From: a virus
Strand: one strand, 5' to 3'
DNA length: 50,824 nucleotides
IMG/VR virus record: IMGVR_UViG_3300009506_000048
Location: 1-50,824 of that record
The notes below the pieces were generated by a model, which worked only from the letters and a program-made list of their open reading frames with translations, made no database searches and had not been told where the DNA came from. This document shows, one piece after another, positions 26,701-34,660 of this stretch. The translations under genes were made by a program, and so were the position numbers. Every line of letters starts with the position of its first letter. Positions within the stretch are counted from its first letter, which is position 1.

Positions 26701-29700
26701 ACAGAAGAAGAGGCTGACAAGCTCTCCAACTATGGCTTAATGGATGCACTGGGTTATACCTTGGAGGATGATGGTGACTTCGATCTGAGTGATATCGCTA
26801 CTTACAACGAAGAGCTTGGTTATCATTACACTACACAGGACGGGTATGTCGTGCTTCGTGATGATAATGGCGACTTCAATGTTGTTGACTGGAAAGATGG
26901 CCAGCCAGCCTATGTAACTGTGCCAGAGGATGAAGTTGCTCAGTGGATGGATACCGAATCAGCCAAGGGGCAATATGAAGCATTATTCAGAGAACGTTAT
27001 GGTAACGACTGGACCATCGACGAATACTCTGGTGATGCTGCTTACTGGTCAAATACTATTAATGGCATCACGGTCAATGTTATTGAATCACCAAGAGGCG
27101 CATTTGGTGAAGCGTTCATTGATCCAGAAGGAGACCCTGAAACCACTGAAGATGAGAGTGTTGACTCTGTTATAAATGAACTGCATGACATGACAGAGAA
27201 TGCAGAAATCTCTGGTGTCCTAAAGATGTTTCCTGTTTACGATGGAGAAAATGCTGTTTATGTCGATGTCGAATATACCAAGGAAGTAAATGGTGATGAC
27301 ATCACTATAGATAACATAAGCAATGGTGAAAGTGGCGCAGGATATGACATCGGATCATTTGGCGAAGATGAAATATCAGCTGTGAAAAGAGAAATCGAGA
27401 CGCACTTTGCAAACGATAATACCGTGTTCGATTATGAACCACCTGACGCTCAATCCAAAAAAGCACCAGAATACAAACAAATTAATAAGCTGGTGAACGA
27501 GGTATTGCCAGCAGCAAAACGTATTCATGACATGTTCGCTGGTAGAGTTTCAGATGGTGGATTGACCCTCACAGACAATCCTGAACTTGAAATGCAGGTA
27601 GCCGCTCACGCTTCTGGTCTTGCTAATCCTATAATTGCAAAAAATGCAATAGACGCAATGGGCAGCAATATTATCGAAGACCAGCCATATATGTATAACA
27701 TTCCTGCGTTCTTCGAGCCCACCGCAAAAGGTTATGGTGCATATAGCGCCATGACCGGAGAACTGCTTGCAGATGTTCCTGTTGCTGATGAGAACGAGAT
27801 GGTTGCACTCACATCAATGCTACGAGACAAGTATCTACTTTCACAGGGAGAGAGTATCGGCAGTATGCCTAAAAAAAGCTCTATCGAGTCAGAGTCAAAC
27901 GCTGAAATAAATGATAGATACGAAGCACGTCTCCAGGAGATGAGGGATGCAGCTCTTGGCCTTAATGAACATGTAGAGAGCGTCATTGAGAGCTGGGCTA
28001 ACGCACTTGGAATACAGAAAAATAAACGTAAGGAATTTATCGAGAAAAAGAAAAGCGATTATACAGCCAAGTACCATAGAAAACTCGCAGCAAGTGCAGA
28101 GGAAATTCGTAAGGCTATTTCTGAGCTTGAATATGCTGTTCATGATATCGAGGTTGCCACTGGAGAAAATCTAACTCTGGATATCGATTCTCCATACTCT
28201 CCTATACACGCACTTATCCGTGATGAGGCAACTAACTATTCATGGAAAGAGGAGATGGCAAACAATAAAAAACTCAGGCCTGAAATGCTGACAAGATTTA
28301 ATGCCGCCACTCAAAAGTTACGTGGGGCATTATCAGTATTCCCGTTTACTGATAAAGAAAACGAGGAGATGACAAAATCACTCATTGGCTATGCAATGCG
28401 TAATCTACACCTTGGTGAGCCACGTCAAGATACGGCTGACTACCTGAGGTCAATAGCTGAGAAATACGATATCGCTTCTCTGGTTCCTGCATTAAATATT
28501 GAAGGTGTGACACCTGAGTTCGGTGTCAAACAAAGCATCTTTGCTGAAGCTATACCGAGTGAGAATTACGAGCCAGCAATACTCGATCTGAAACCAGAGG
28601 CACAATACAACTTCACCAGGGATGCGATGTCACTCATCTACGATGGTGGCGGCAGAAACGTTCTCATGGATAAGCTGGGTATTACCGGGTACAAAACCAT
28701 CTTCTCAGAAGGTGCCTATGCCGGTGGCGTGCATCCAAACATCGTCACTGAAATGCCGCTGCTAACCAACCTGGATCGCGATAGCGCCAACCTGTACGCT
28801 ACTGCCCTTCAGTATCTCTATCGCCAGGACAGTGTGGTGGTGCAACGACTTGTACCTGACTCTGCCGACCATGATGGATTGGCTCGTGGTTTCCGAATCC
28901 GGTTCGGCTCTGCAATAGATGAAGCCACTGAAGCTAGGCTGCTTGAGGCCTTGGCGGCAGAGGTAAGTGACGGAGCCGGATTCACACGCATCGATAATGA
29001 TGCTATAGTCTTAACTAACATCGCTCTGTACTCAGGCCTGTCAGAGGATGAGTTCGAGTCCAAGATGGTTGATTTCCTTACCAAAAACGAGGACTCGTTC
29101 GGCATCACCGAGGCAGGAACGTACTGGGCTGACCTAAACCTTGCAGATGAGGAGGCTCACCATGACTGGAGCAAAGACAGAGAAGGGACAGCGCTTGCAG
29201 ATAAAATCGCTGCCAGCGGACGATCCGATATTCTCCCGTGGCTGGACAGTAGGCGGAAGGCCTATCAATCAATTATTGAAGCGTACAAAAACGGCAGTGC
29301 AGAAAAGGGTATTTCCTTCGCGCTCTCGCAAGAGCTGAGCTGGACATGGCCAGAAAGTCCCGAGGAAGGGAGCAAGTTTGTTGTATCCAAAGGAAGGGAA
29401 CGCATTACCGGCTCATTCGTAAGCATTCAAGACACCAAAGGCAGACCGCGCCTCGCTGTTAAAATCGGTATGCAGATTGGAGATAACACTTTGACCATCG
29501 ATTCCATGGTCAGGGGGATCATCAATAATGCTATCGAGTCAGACGTTAAGTCCTTGGCATTCAGTCAGCAGTCACTAAAACGAAGCAGCGATCTAACCGG
29601 GACACTGCAGACATTATCTGCCCAGGGATTAATTAGTGACGCTTACATGACATCACCGCCAGATTCAGATGTCATGCTATATGCTTCTGATATCCTCAGC

Positions 29701-32700
29701 AGGCCTAAGTCTTCGCTGCAGGACGTGTGGATTAACGATGAAATAGCACAAGCTGTTCAGGCAACGCACGAAACCCAGGACGCATTCAAGGCTCCGTTCC
29801 ATACTGAAAAGCCACGCACAAAACCTACTCAGAAATATGCTGATAAGGTGGAGTGGTTAATGCAGTATAAGACTCACCGTACTGCAGACGAAAGTACCGG
29901 AGAGCCAATTTGGTATGATACGTTCCCGCCTAGTGAATTCCAGAAGACGGTGCTGGCTGCTGCTATGCAAGACCTAGAAAAGGCTGGCATGCCGAGTTTT
30001 AACGACTCGAAGATAACCAATATCGGTGTCTCCTACATCAACAACCTTAACATCGGCGGCTTCTATGCCACTGATGAAAATTCACTGTACCTTAACTCAG
30101 TCATAGTGGACTCACTGGCACTTAATGAATCACCGGCAACGAGACGTGTGGTTGAGCAATATCTCGCACACGAGATGTCTCACTACTATGACTACCGTGG
30201 AGAAGATACATCGTTATCAATGGAGTCTCCGCTGTTCGACATTAACTATAACAATATCTTCCCCACTGGAGAGACCACGGCTCGACTTGAGGGTGCCGGA
30301 GATATTATTACCGAGGTATATGAATTCTTTCGCGATCTTGCTGATAGTGCAGGCGCAAGAGACTACCTATCATATCCGATGGTGTACCTTGGAAAGCTGC
30401 ATGGTTACGGTCGTATTCTTGATGCTATCGATACCATCGTGGATGACACTACATACTTCTCTGTAAGGCTTCACGCAATGCAGGTGGCAGCTCAAATTAA
30501 GAAGGAGACGTTTGCGCAATTAAGCGCTATGTATTTCACGCATCCTGAACTCGTTCAACGTTATCTACCACGTAGTTACATATTTATGCAGGAGGTGTCA
30601 CATGGCATCAATCAATTCGCAGCTGGGGATGGCGAAGGCCACCTACGAGCTGTATTTCGGGCACGCGATACCAACTCCGTTCGAGATATCAGAAGACGAC
30701 GACTCGCTAATGAAGGAGTTGGTTCAGGCATTGCAGAAGAAGGAGCCGGTAAGAAGGTTCGAGTTGTACCGGCCAAAGAAAAACGCAACAGAGGAGAGTC
30801 CGAAACCTCCGATGCTATCAGACGAGTCACGCGAGAAAATAAGGGAGAATTTTCTAAGCGGGATGTCACCAAGTCCTTCGCAAAGGCGGCTGAAGAAGAA
30901 ATAAAATTTGCCGTTGCAAATAATGGTGAGATGCTGCTGCATACTGAACGTGAAGAGATGTTTGACCGTTCTGATCTCCTGGTGCAAATCGCTGAGATAG
31001 CCAAGAAGGTAGAAGGTGACAACGACATCATGCTCGAAGTCATCCGTGTTGATCTTGGCGAGGACACTCCATTGTCTCCGCATGAGCGTGATGCTATCCG
31101 TGCATTCCTTAGCGAGTATCGTGCAGGTATGTCCACTTACAGTGGCACTACCAGTATCTTCGGTGATAAATCATTCACTGATGATAAGCAGGCATTCATG
31201 TTCGAGAGCATGGAGCACGCACTTAAAAATCGCATGAGCAAAGCGTCAGGTGTCAATGAAGATGAAATATGGAAGATGAGCCGTGACGATTATGTTGGCG
31301 ATACCACAGGGGAAGAGTTAAAGCTGCGTGAAGACCGTCACTATCATCTCGTATCTAAGAAGAATAACGAGTACATCAAGCTACGCATTGATCAGGCGGC
31401 TCATAAGGCAAAGGTATTGAATATCCTGGATGCCTATGCGAACAAAACAGGACACCTCATCCCTTACGATCTGTTCGACAGACTGTATACCAATGAAACG
31501 CTATACAACAGCGCTCCAAAGTGGATGAAGGAGGTTGTCGATGAGGCACGCGAAGAACATAGCCTCATGATAAATAGCTCGAATGATGCTGGCGCTATTG
31601 AGAACTTCTTCACACGCGCAGAACACTACCGCACCTACCGCAACCTGAAAGATGAAGCGAACAGGAAAATCGTGCGTGGCGTTACTCCATATAGCGGATT
31701 CCGTACCATTAAGCAGATTGAGGATATTGTCGATGAATCATTCGACTCATTCCTGGTGCCGTCCATCATCCCTAAGATCAAACTGCCTCGATTCAGCATG
31801 AATAATGATGAGGGTGGCATTCCTAATAACGGAGACGCAACCCAGGTGCCGGATGAACATATCGCACGTCGAGCTATAGATGGGTATCGTGCAGCTGCCC
31901 AGTCAGTAGTTGACTGGATCGACAACGGACTTAACCCATTATCTGGATTACCTCAACTGGATAACTTCCTGCGTGGTCGTAGACAGGCTGTTGGTCGCAT
32001 TGCCAAGGTCAATGAATTAACCCGGCGCATTTACAATATCTTCGAGCAGGCCACCGAGGAGGAGGCAAAATCTATTTATGAATACCTGACCAATGCAGAG
32101 GGCGCTCTGGCTGACCCAGGACGACTACCTAACCGTAACGTCCTGGTGCATCGAGAACGTGGTACTGGTCGCTTCTTCAGGAAGAAAGAAGAGGTCGATC
32201 TACGTCAAGAGACCATTGCTGTTAAGCGTCTCATCAATCATGTCGGTCGTAGCCTCGTTGAGCATGGAGTCATACCAGCAATGAGCTTCAAGCACTTCGA
32301 GAACAAGTACCTACCGAGGCTATATCTGGCTCACCTCCTTGGTGAGGGCGGATATCGCAAAATTGTCGGCGGTAAGAAGCTGTCCACCCTGGACTACTCG
32401 AAGAAGAGAAACCTGGGTCTCGATGATGTGACACGCATGGTCCTGGGTGAGATTAAAGACCCGGCTTATGTGGCTGCCAAGACAGTCGGTGTACCCATGC
32501 GCGACATCGCGATCCTGGACTTCCTGCAGAAGATATCTGAGAACGGTGAATGGTCCGTCCCTGGGGTAATCGTCAACTATGGCGGCAAGAAGGTTACTGC
32601 CTACTGGTTGATCGAGGAAGGAGAGTCCATGCTGGAGCGTGCTCAGTACATGAAGGGGGACGATGCCACCTATACCCGCAGTATCGCTACCGACATGATC

Positions 32701-34251
32701 GGGACAGGTCGCCAGAAGCTCTCTGAGGCCTTTGGAGAGGACTTTGAGCCCAAGCTATGGAGACAGGTGCCTAATACCCCTCGATATGGAGCCCTGCGCG
32801 GTCTGTGGGTGCGTAAGGAGATTTACAACGATATGCTATCCACTATGGGTGGCAACCCTGCAGAAAGCACCATGGAGCGTCTGCTGGGCCAGGGTGGTAT
32901 CGCCACCAAGGTTACCCAGTGGTGGAAAATGATGAAGGTGCCTCTCAACCCACCGTCACAAGTCCGCAACTTCGTCTCCAACGGCGTGCTTATGAACCTC
33001 TCTGGCGTCCCCATGAGGCGTATACCGGGATTAATCAAGCATGCCCTGCATGACATAAGGACCAACGGCAAATACTGGCGTATAGCTAAGAGTGAGGGCG
33101 TCACAGAGTCCACCTTCACTGCCAACGAGCTGATCCGCATCGACAACGAGCTGCTGAACCTCAAGAAAAGGATGGGGGTTTCCAGGGATGCAATGGACTA
33201 CCTGCAGCATGTGGGATCGATCATCTCTAACTTCGCCTCAGACAGCTATCAGTTTTCCGAGGGTCTGTTCAAGACTGCCATGATTATCGATGCCATGGAG
33301 AACCAGGGCAAAGGTGCCGGAGAGGCTGCTGAGCTGGCCAGTAAGTGGCTGTTCGATTACTCCCTGGTAGGGCCGAACATCAAGTACCTGCGTAATGCAC
33401 CTATCGGTGTACCGTTCATCACCTTTTACGCCAAGGCACTTCCACGCATGGTAGAGGCTCTGCTGTTGCATCCACACAGGTTTGCGCCATACATCGCTGT
33501 ACCCTGGTTGATGGCTGAGGCCATAGCAAAGCACATGGATGTCGGCGGTGATGATCTCGATAAACTGAAAAAGGCACTCCCGGTATGGCTCCAGGAACGA
33601 GGCCACACCATGATTATGCCTTACAAGGACGCAGCCGGTCGCTGGCAGATATTTGACTATGGCTACTTCATGCCATGGGGTATGTACTGGGATGTACTGA
33701 AAGATATTGGTGAAGGCCAACCAGGAGAGGTAATCAAAACCCTGGGGCTGTTCGGTGGTCCCGTGCCTGAGTTAATTACTGCCATCAAGGGTGGTACTGA
33801 CTCATTCACTGGTCGCCCAATCTATCGTCCAGAAGACCCACCTAAGCGGCAGTTTGAAGACATCCTCCTGTACCTTACCAGGATGGCACTACCCACCTGG
33901 ATAACTGACAGGGGTGCTGTGGCGCACATGTACCGTGCTTTAACTGGTCACGTTGACCCTCGCACAGGGGAGCCGACAACAACGGCTACACAGGCATCTC
34001 TACGCTTCGTGGGTATGAACGTCTACCCGGTTGATCCACAGTACACCAGGGCTCGTAACTTGATGTTCATGCAGATCGAGATTAAGGACATCATCACCAG
34101 GATGCGCTCTAAGCTGCGCGACCGTAACCTCAACGACAAACAGCGTGCCGACATCCGGGCTGAATATCAGGAATACCTGAAGCGCAAGATCGATAAGATG
34201 CGTGAGTACGCGAAAGAATCAGAGGTACACGAGAACTTGAGAGTAAAATAA
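23704..34251 (+). CDS. Giant polyvalent virion protein (3515 aa): GGDEF-like, InPase-like, HExxH and LPD38-like domains
   Basis: One unbroken frame of 10.5 kb. Residues 1-300: helical with Gly/Ala-rich hydrophobic stretches (about 109-130, 165-180), possibly membrane-active. About 548-690: GGDEF-type nucleotidyl cyclase fold (LTSRLTGLRN; metal motif IDAD 585-588; INDNLGHKKGD; HGDEF 627-631, first Gly replaced by His). About 770-905: inorganic-pyrophosphatase-like domain of polyvalent proteins (GNYKKGH 780; DGDQIDAFIGP 825-835). About 925-1245: very acidic. About 1636-1880: unrecognised globular domain. HEMSH 2156-2160: zinc metallopeptidase motif. About 3075-3330: LPD38-like region (NPPSQVRNFVSNG, GVPFITFYAKALPRMVEALL). 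By analogy with Bcep22-type giant proteins it is probably packaged and injected to act early in infection (inferred). Four small genes lie inside it in the +1 frame. Confidence 0.85.
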   Translation: MPTGPISQLRELQKKQDEPSFLKETGKGVASGLVNLASSVGTGIEYLGGKLDDQDLLDLGETVASYWNDVNQEHFQAHESLRGPIYTPEKGLNTDLLSKAAWWGYNVGNIVPSVAASMIPGAAVAKGAKALQIGQKVVRWTPSVVAKMGRLGRALADADKINRGLGAAAGGLVGGALEGSSTYQEVLQRGGSRDEAEAAAEQMTLASGFLNALSVGQMMKKLPKGVIGNLERRTIDGLVEGITEWLEEPSEAYIKMRLADKKGSELKFTPEQAMQQIYNGLNVIPPSIISGMLFGGGEPASVGQVTETRAVPEPTGPLTTAAQGLNRAIPLNEEGAMRRAEALSAQGMQHAVVPHPEVPNKFTVMPVQEVQNASEVRGNEGQVQEGMPAVGEGGEVLRPIRQDQGSENIQLPEETRAGAGNEKFGLTPAEEGDIKIREMDTIKRNAINERAGKLVTDEVGADRKLKEMDSIKASALKERLDKMPSEEKAASLQAFATYLRAPKNGGEHINSKRVDMEISEARRRHLALRESIDNMTPEDRATAISALREMALTSRLTGLRNNDAFVEEQGEDFDAEGSDKFIASIDADGLKAINDNLGHKKGDALLRAIGYAINAELSGDAKGYHLHGDEFTITGNNRDEIEQITQRAAERLKEATITGMTPDGEEIELKGIGFSYGISDTLQEAENELARNKAEREKTGERSPRGELPARVLRKGRPEATNTGQSTKEKSERLTSNRPQFVMEEPTGPSAEDITKEAHRAATSPRSRVRKPTEAQLKAGNYKKGHVTLQQLPLTIENAAGTKRKPDWPNLQNHYGYIKGTLGKDGDQIDAFIGPNPQSTKAFVIDQKTKDGKFDEHKVMLGFNSLKQAKQGYLKSYEEGEGRIKAITPTSVKKVKQWIDAGDTRKEFAKGKKEFMFSTEYIREMNEAEARRNALNVASGDENTAMDVYDNQIDEHNFSSDWDVDDAEYALDTEQLNQAIDDTLGREELKKEYMEKEDVTEEEADKLSNYGLMDALGYTLEDDGDFDLSDIATYNEELGYHYTTQDGYVVLRDDNGDFNVVDWKDGQPAYVTVPEDEVAQWMDTESAKGQYEALFRERYGNDWTIDEYSGDAAYWSNTINGITVNVIESPRGAFGEAFIDPEGDPETTEDESVDSVINELHDMTENAEISGVLKMFPVYDGENAVYVDVEYTKEVNGDDITIDNISNGESGAGYDIGSFGEDEISAVKREIETHFANDNTVFDYEPPDAQSKKAPEYKQINKLVNEVLPAAKRIHDMFAGRVSDGGLTLTDNPELEMQVAAHASGLANPIIAKNAIDAMGSNIIEDQPYMYNIPAFFEPTAKGYGAYSAMTGELLADVPVADENEMVALTSMLRDKYLLSQGESIGSMPKKSSIESESNAEINDRYEARLQEMRDAALGLNEHVESVIESWANALGIQKNKRKEFIEKKKSDYTAKYHRKLAASAEEIRKAISELEYAVHDIEVATGENLTLDIDSPYSPIHALIRDEATNYSWKEEMANNKKLRPEMLTRFNAATQKLRGALSVFPFTDKENEEMTKSLIGYAMRNLHLGEPRQDTADYLRSIAEKYDIASLVPALNIEGVTPEFGVKQSIFAEAIPSENYEPAILDLKPEAQYNFTRDAMSLIYDGGGRNVLMDKLGITGYKTIFSEGAYAGGVHPNIVTEMPLLTNLDRDSANLYATALQYLYRQDSVVVQRLVPDSADHDGLARGFRIRFGSAIDEATEARLLEALAAEVSDGAGFTRIDNDAIVLTNIALYSGLSEDEFESKMVDFLTKNEDSFGITEAGTYWADLNLADEEAHHDWSKDREGTALADKIAASGRSDILPWLDSRRKAYQSIIEAYKNGSAEKGISFALSQELSWTWPESPEEGSKFVVSKGRERITGSFVSIQDTKGRPRLAVKIGMQIGDNTLTIDSMVRGIINNAIESDVKSLAFSQQSLKRSSDLTGTLQTLSAQGLISDAYMTSPPDSDVMLYASDILSRPKSSLQDVWINDEIAQAVQATHETQDAFKAPFHTEKPRTKPTQKYADKVEWLMQYKTHRTADESTGEPIWYDTFPPSEFQKTVLAAAMQDLEKAGMPSFNDSKITNIGVSYINNLNIGGFYATDENSLYLNSVIVDSLALNESPATRRVVEQYLAHEMSHYYDYRGEDTSLSMESPLFDINYNNIFPTGETTARLEGAGDIITEVYEFFRDLADSAGARDYLSYPMVYLGKLHGYGRILDAIDTIVDDTTYFSVRLHAMQVAAQIKKETFAQLSAMYFTHPELVQRYLPRSYIFMQEVSHGINQFAAGDGEGHLRAVFRARDTNSVRDIRRRRLANEGVGSGIAEEGAGKKVRVVPAKEKRNRGESETSDAIRRVTRENKGEFSKRDVTKSFAKAAEEEIKFAVANNGEMLLHTEREEMFDRSDLLVQIAEIAKKVEGDNDIMLEVIRVDLGEDTPLSPHERDAIRAFLSEYRAGMSTYSGTTSIFGDKSFTDDKQAFMFESMEHALKNRMSKASGVNEDEIWKMSRDDYVGDTTGEELKLREDRHYHLVSKKNNEYIKLRIDQAAHKAKVLNILDAYANKTGHLIPYDLFDRLYTNETLYNSAPKWMKEVVDEAREEHSLMINSSNDAGAIENFFTRAEHYRTYRNLKDEANRKIVRGVTPYSGFRTIKQIEDIVDESFDSFLVPSIIPKIKLPRFSMNNDEGGIPNNGDATQVPDEHIARRAIDGYRAAAQSVVDWIDNGLNPLSGLPQLDNFLRGRRQAVGRIAKVNELTRRIYNIFEQATEEEAKSIYEYLTNAEGALADPGRLPNRNVLVHRERGTGRFFRKKEEVDLRQETIAVKRLINHVGRSLVEHGVIPAMSFKHFENKYLPRLYLAHLLGEGGYRKIVGGKKLSTLDYSKKRNLGLDDVTRMVLGEIKDPAYVAAKTVGVPMRDIAILDFLQKISENGEWSVPGVIVNYGGKKVTAYWLIEEGESMLERAQYMKGDDATYTRSIATDMIGTGRQKLSEAFGEDFEPKLWRQVPNTPRYGALRGLWVRKEIYNDMLSTMGGNPAESTMERLLGQGGIATKVTQWWKMMKVPLNPPSQVRNFVSNGVLMNLSGVPMRRIPGLIKHALHDIRTNGKYWRIAKSEGVTESTFTANELIRIDNELLNLKKRMGVSRDAMDYLQHVGSIISNFASDSYQFSEGLFKTAMIIDAMENQGKGAGEAAELASKWLFDYSLVGPNIKYLRNAPIGVPFITFYAKALPRMVEALLLHPHRFAPYIAVPWLMAEAIAKHMDVGGDDLDKLKKALPVWLQERGHTMIMPYKDAAGRWQIFDYGYFMPWGMYWDVLKDIGEGQPGEVIKTLGLFGGPVPELITAIKGGTDSFTGRPIYRPEDPPKRQFEDILLYLTRMALPTWITDRGAVAHMYRALTGHVDPRTGEPTTTATQASLRFVGMNVYPVDPQYTRARNLMFMQIEIKDIITRMRSKLRDRNLNDKQRADIRAEYQEYLKRKIDKMREYAKESEVHENLRVK
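24818..24982 (+). CDS. Nested small gene 1 in the +1 frame of the giant gene (54 aa)
   Basis: AGGAGG at 24806-24811, six-base spacer, ATG 24818, stop TGA 24980-24982. Reads MPAKYEAMRDKFKKECLQSG and later AKTKAAKIYNSQRKPGQ. This looks like an independent small phage protein: a helix pair with the AAKIYN-x-x-RKPG ending I associate with short conserved phage proteins, though I cannot name the family. In the giant protein the same bases encode residues 372-427, a low-complexity Gly/Glu/Gln stretch between domains. Confidence 0.7.
   Translation: MPAKYEAMRDKFKKECLQSGKGEKYCDRFAKTKAAKIYNSQRKPGQEPVTRNSG
25763..25906 (+). CDS. Nested small gene 2 in the +1 frame of the giant gene (47 aa)
   Basis: AGGAGG at 25751-25756, six-base spacer, ATG 25763. 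Reads MNSQETKQKGKKPGKGRLVV then NSLQEFLEKADPKQPIQVSL, a basic leader followed by a helix-turn-strand. The overlapping giant-frame residues (687-735) form the linker between the GGDEF-like and pyrophosphatase-like domains. A longer in-frame version from 25718 has no ribosome site. Confidence 0.6.
   Translation: MNSQETKQKGKKPGKGRLVVNSLQEFLEKADPKQPIQVSLPKRSQKD
29162..29338 (+). CDS. Nested small gene 3 in the +1 frame of the giant gene (58 aa)
   Basis: AGGAGG at 29150-29155, six-base spacer, ATG 29162. Reads MTGAKTEKGQRLQIKSLPAD then RGWTVGGRPINQLLKRTKTA; basic. Corresponds to giant-protein residues 1820-1879, at the end of an unrecognised globular domain. The basic composition could partly be a by-product of reading Glu/Lys-rich codons one base shifted, so confidence rests on the start signal. 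Confidence 0.5.
   Translation: MTGAKTEKGQRLQIKSLPADDPIFSRGWTVGGRPINQLLKRTKTAVQKRVFPSRSRKS
30602..30904 (+). CDS. Nested small gene 4 in the +1 frame of the giant gene (100 aa)
   Basis: AGGAGG at 30590-30595, six-base spacer, ATG 30602, stop TAA 30902-30904. Reads MASINSQLGMAKATYELYFG and AIPTPFEISEDDDSLMKELV, with a balanced residue mix, a probable helical start and a basic C-terminus (SPSQRRLKKK). It is the longest and most protein-like of the nested set. The giant frame here (residues 2300-2401) is Arg/Glu/Gly-rich and linker-like, just after the metallopeptidase region. Confidence 0.68.
   Translation: MASINSQLGMAKATYELYFGHAIPTPFEISEDDDSLMKELVQALQKKEPVRRFELYRPKKNATEESPKPPMLSDESREKIRENFLSGMSPSPSQRRLKKK
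31541..31570 (+). other. Nine-codon micro-ORF with strong ribosome site inside the giant gene
   Basis: AAGGAGG, a six-base spacer and ATG 31541 in the same +1 phase as the four nested genes, but the frame closes after nine codons. The stop overlaps, as ATGA, an in-frame Met of the giant protein (ATG 31567, residue 2622). Could be a decayed nested gene or a reinitiation device for an internal product; may also be chance. Confidence 0.3.
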
Positions 34252-34256
34252 AAAAA

Positions 34257-34294
34257 ACCCGCTACAGCTAAATTGGGGGTAGGCTGCAGCGGGT
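34257..34294 (-). terminator. Intrinsic terminator ending the leftward recombination operon
   Basis: ACCCGCT (34257-34263) pairs with AGCGGGT (34288-34294), extended by CAGC/GCTG after one mismatch. On the minus strand the stem is followed by eight T then ATTTT. It stops leftward transcription before it runs antisense into the giant gene. On the plus strand no T-run follows, so it is a poor terminator for the late operon. Confidence 0.85.
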
Positions 34295-34319
34295 GATAAG
34301 GAAGTGTTAATAGTAGATT

Positions 34320-34658
34320 CTATTTTTGATTCTGTCTAGTGAGTATCCTCATCAAACTATCGATGCCGTTCTGAACATCGTAATGTGGATTCTCGCTAAA
34401 GTTGATCAGGATATCACTCAACTCAGCACCCACTTCTTGCTCGATATCAGATATCTTCTTCGCACCAACAACAGCGGCAAGGAATTCATTGGTTCGCTCT
34501 TCAGGTATCTCGAACACAAATCCAGTCCTGAAGCTCTTACCCTGTTCGACACTTATCATATCGACCTTGCCTTCACGGAATACCATCAAATCAACGTTAT
34601 AGGAATTACATGCGCTGACCGTGGCCACTATACCAACATCTATCGCTACGGTTCCCAT
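34320..34658 (-). CDS. Hypothetical protein (112 aa)
   Basis: Last gene of the leftward operon. GGAGG lies seven bases before the ATG at 34658; a GTG one codon earlier overlaps the methyltransferase stop. N-terminal half is beta-rich (GTVAIDVGIVATVSACNSYN, DLMVFREGKVDMISVEQG), C-terminal half helical (ISDIEQEVGAELSDILINF). No family recognised. Confidence 0.6.
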   Translation of the reverse strand: MGTVAIDVGIVATVSACNSYNVDLMVFREGKVDMISVEQGKSFRTGFVFEIPEERTNEFLAAVVGAKKISDIEQEVGAELSDILINFSENPHYDVQNGIDSLMRILTRQNQK

Positions 34659-34660
34659 CA

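Noticed and set aside
26090-27175. Two further +1-frame ORFs (26090-26302 and 26930-27175)
   Set aside because: Neither has AGGAGG at proper spacing and both overlie recognisable or compact domains rather than linkers.
30125-30466. 113-codon +1-frame ORF inside the giant gene
   Set aside because: Same phase as the nested genes but no Shine-Dalgarno site and it crosses the HEMSH core domain, so it looks like chance.
33238-33720. 160-codon minus-strand frame inside the giant gene
   Set aside because: No ribosome site or promoter, isolated on the wrong strand, overlaps the well-conserved-looking LPD38-like region.
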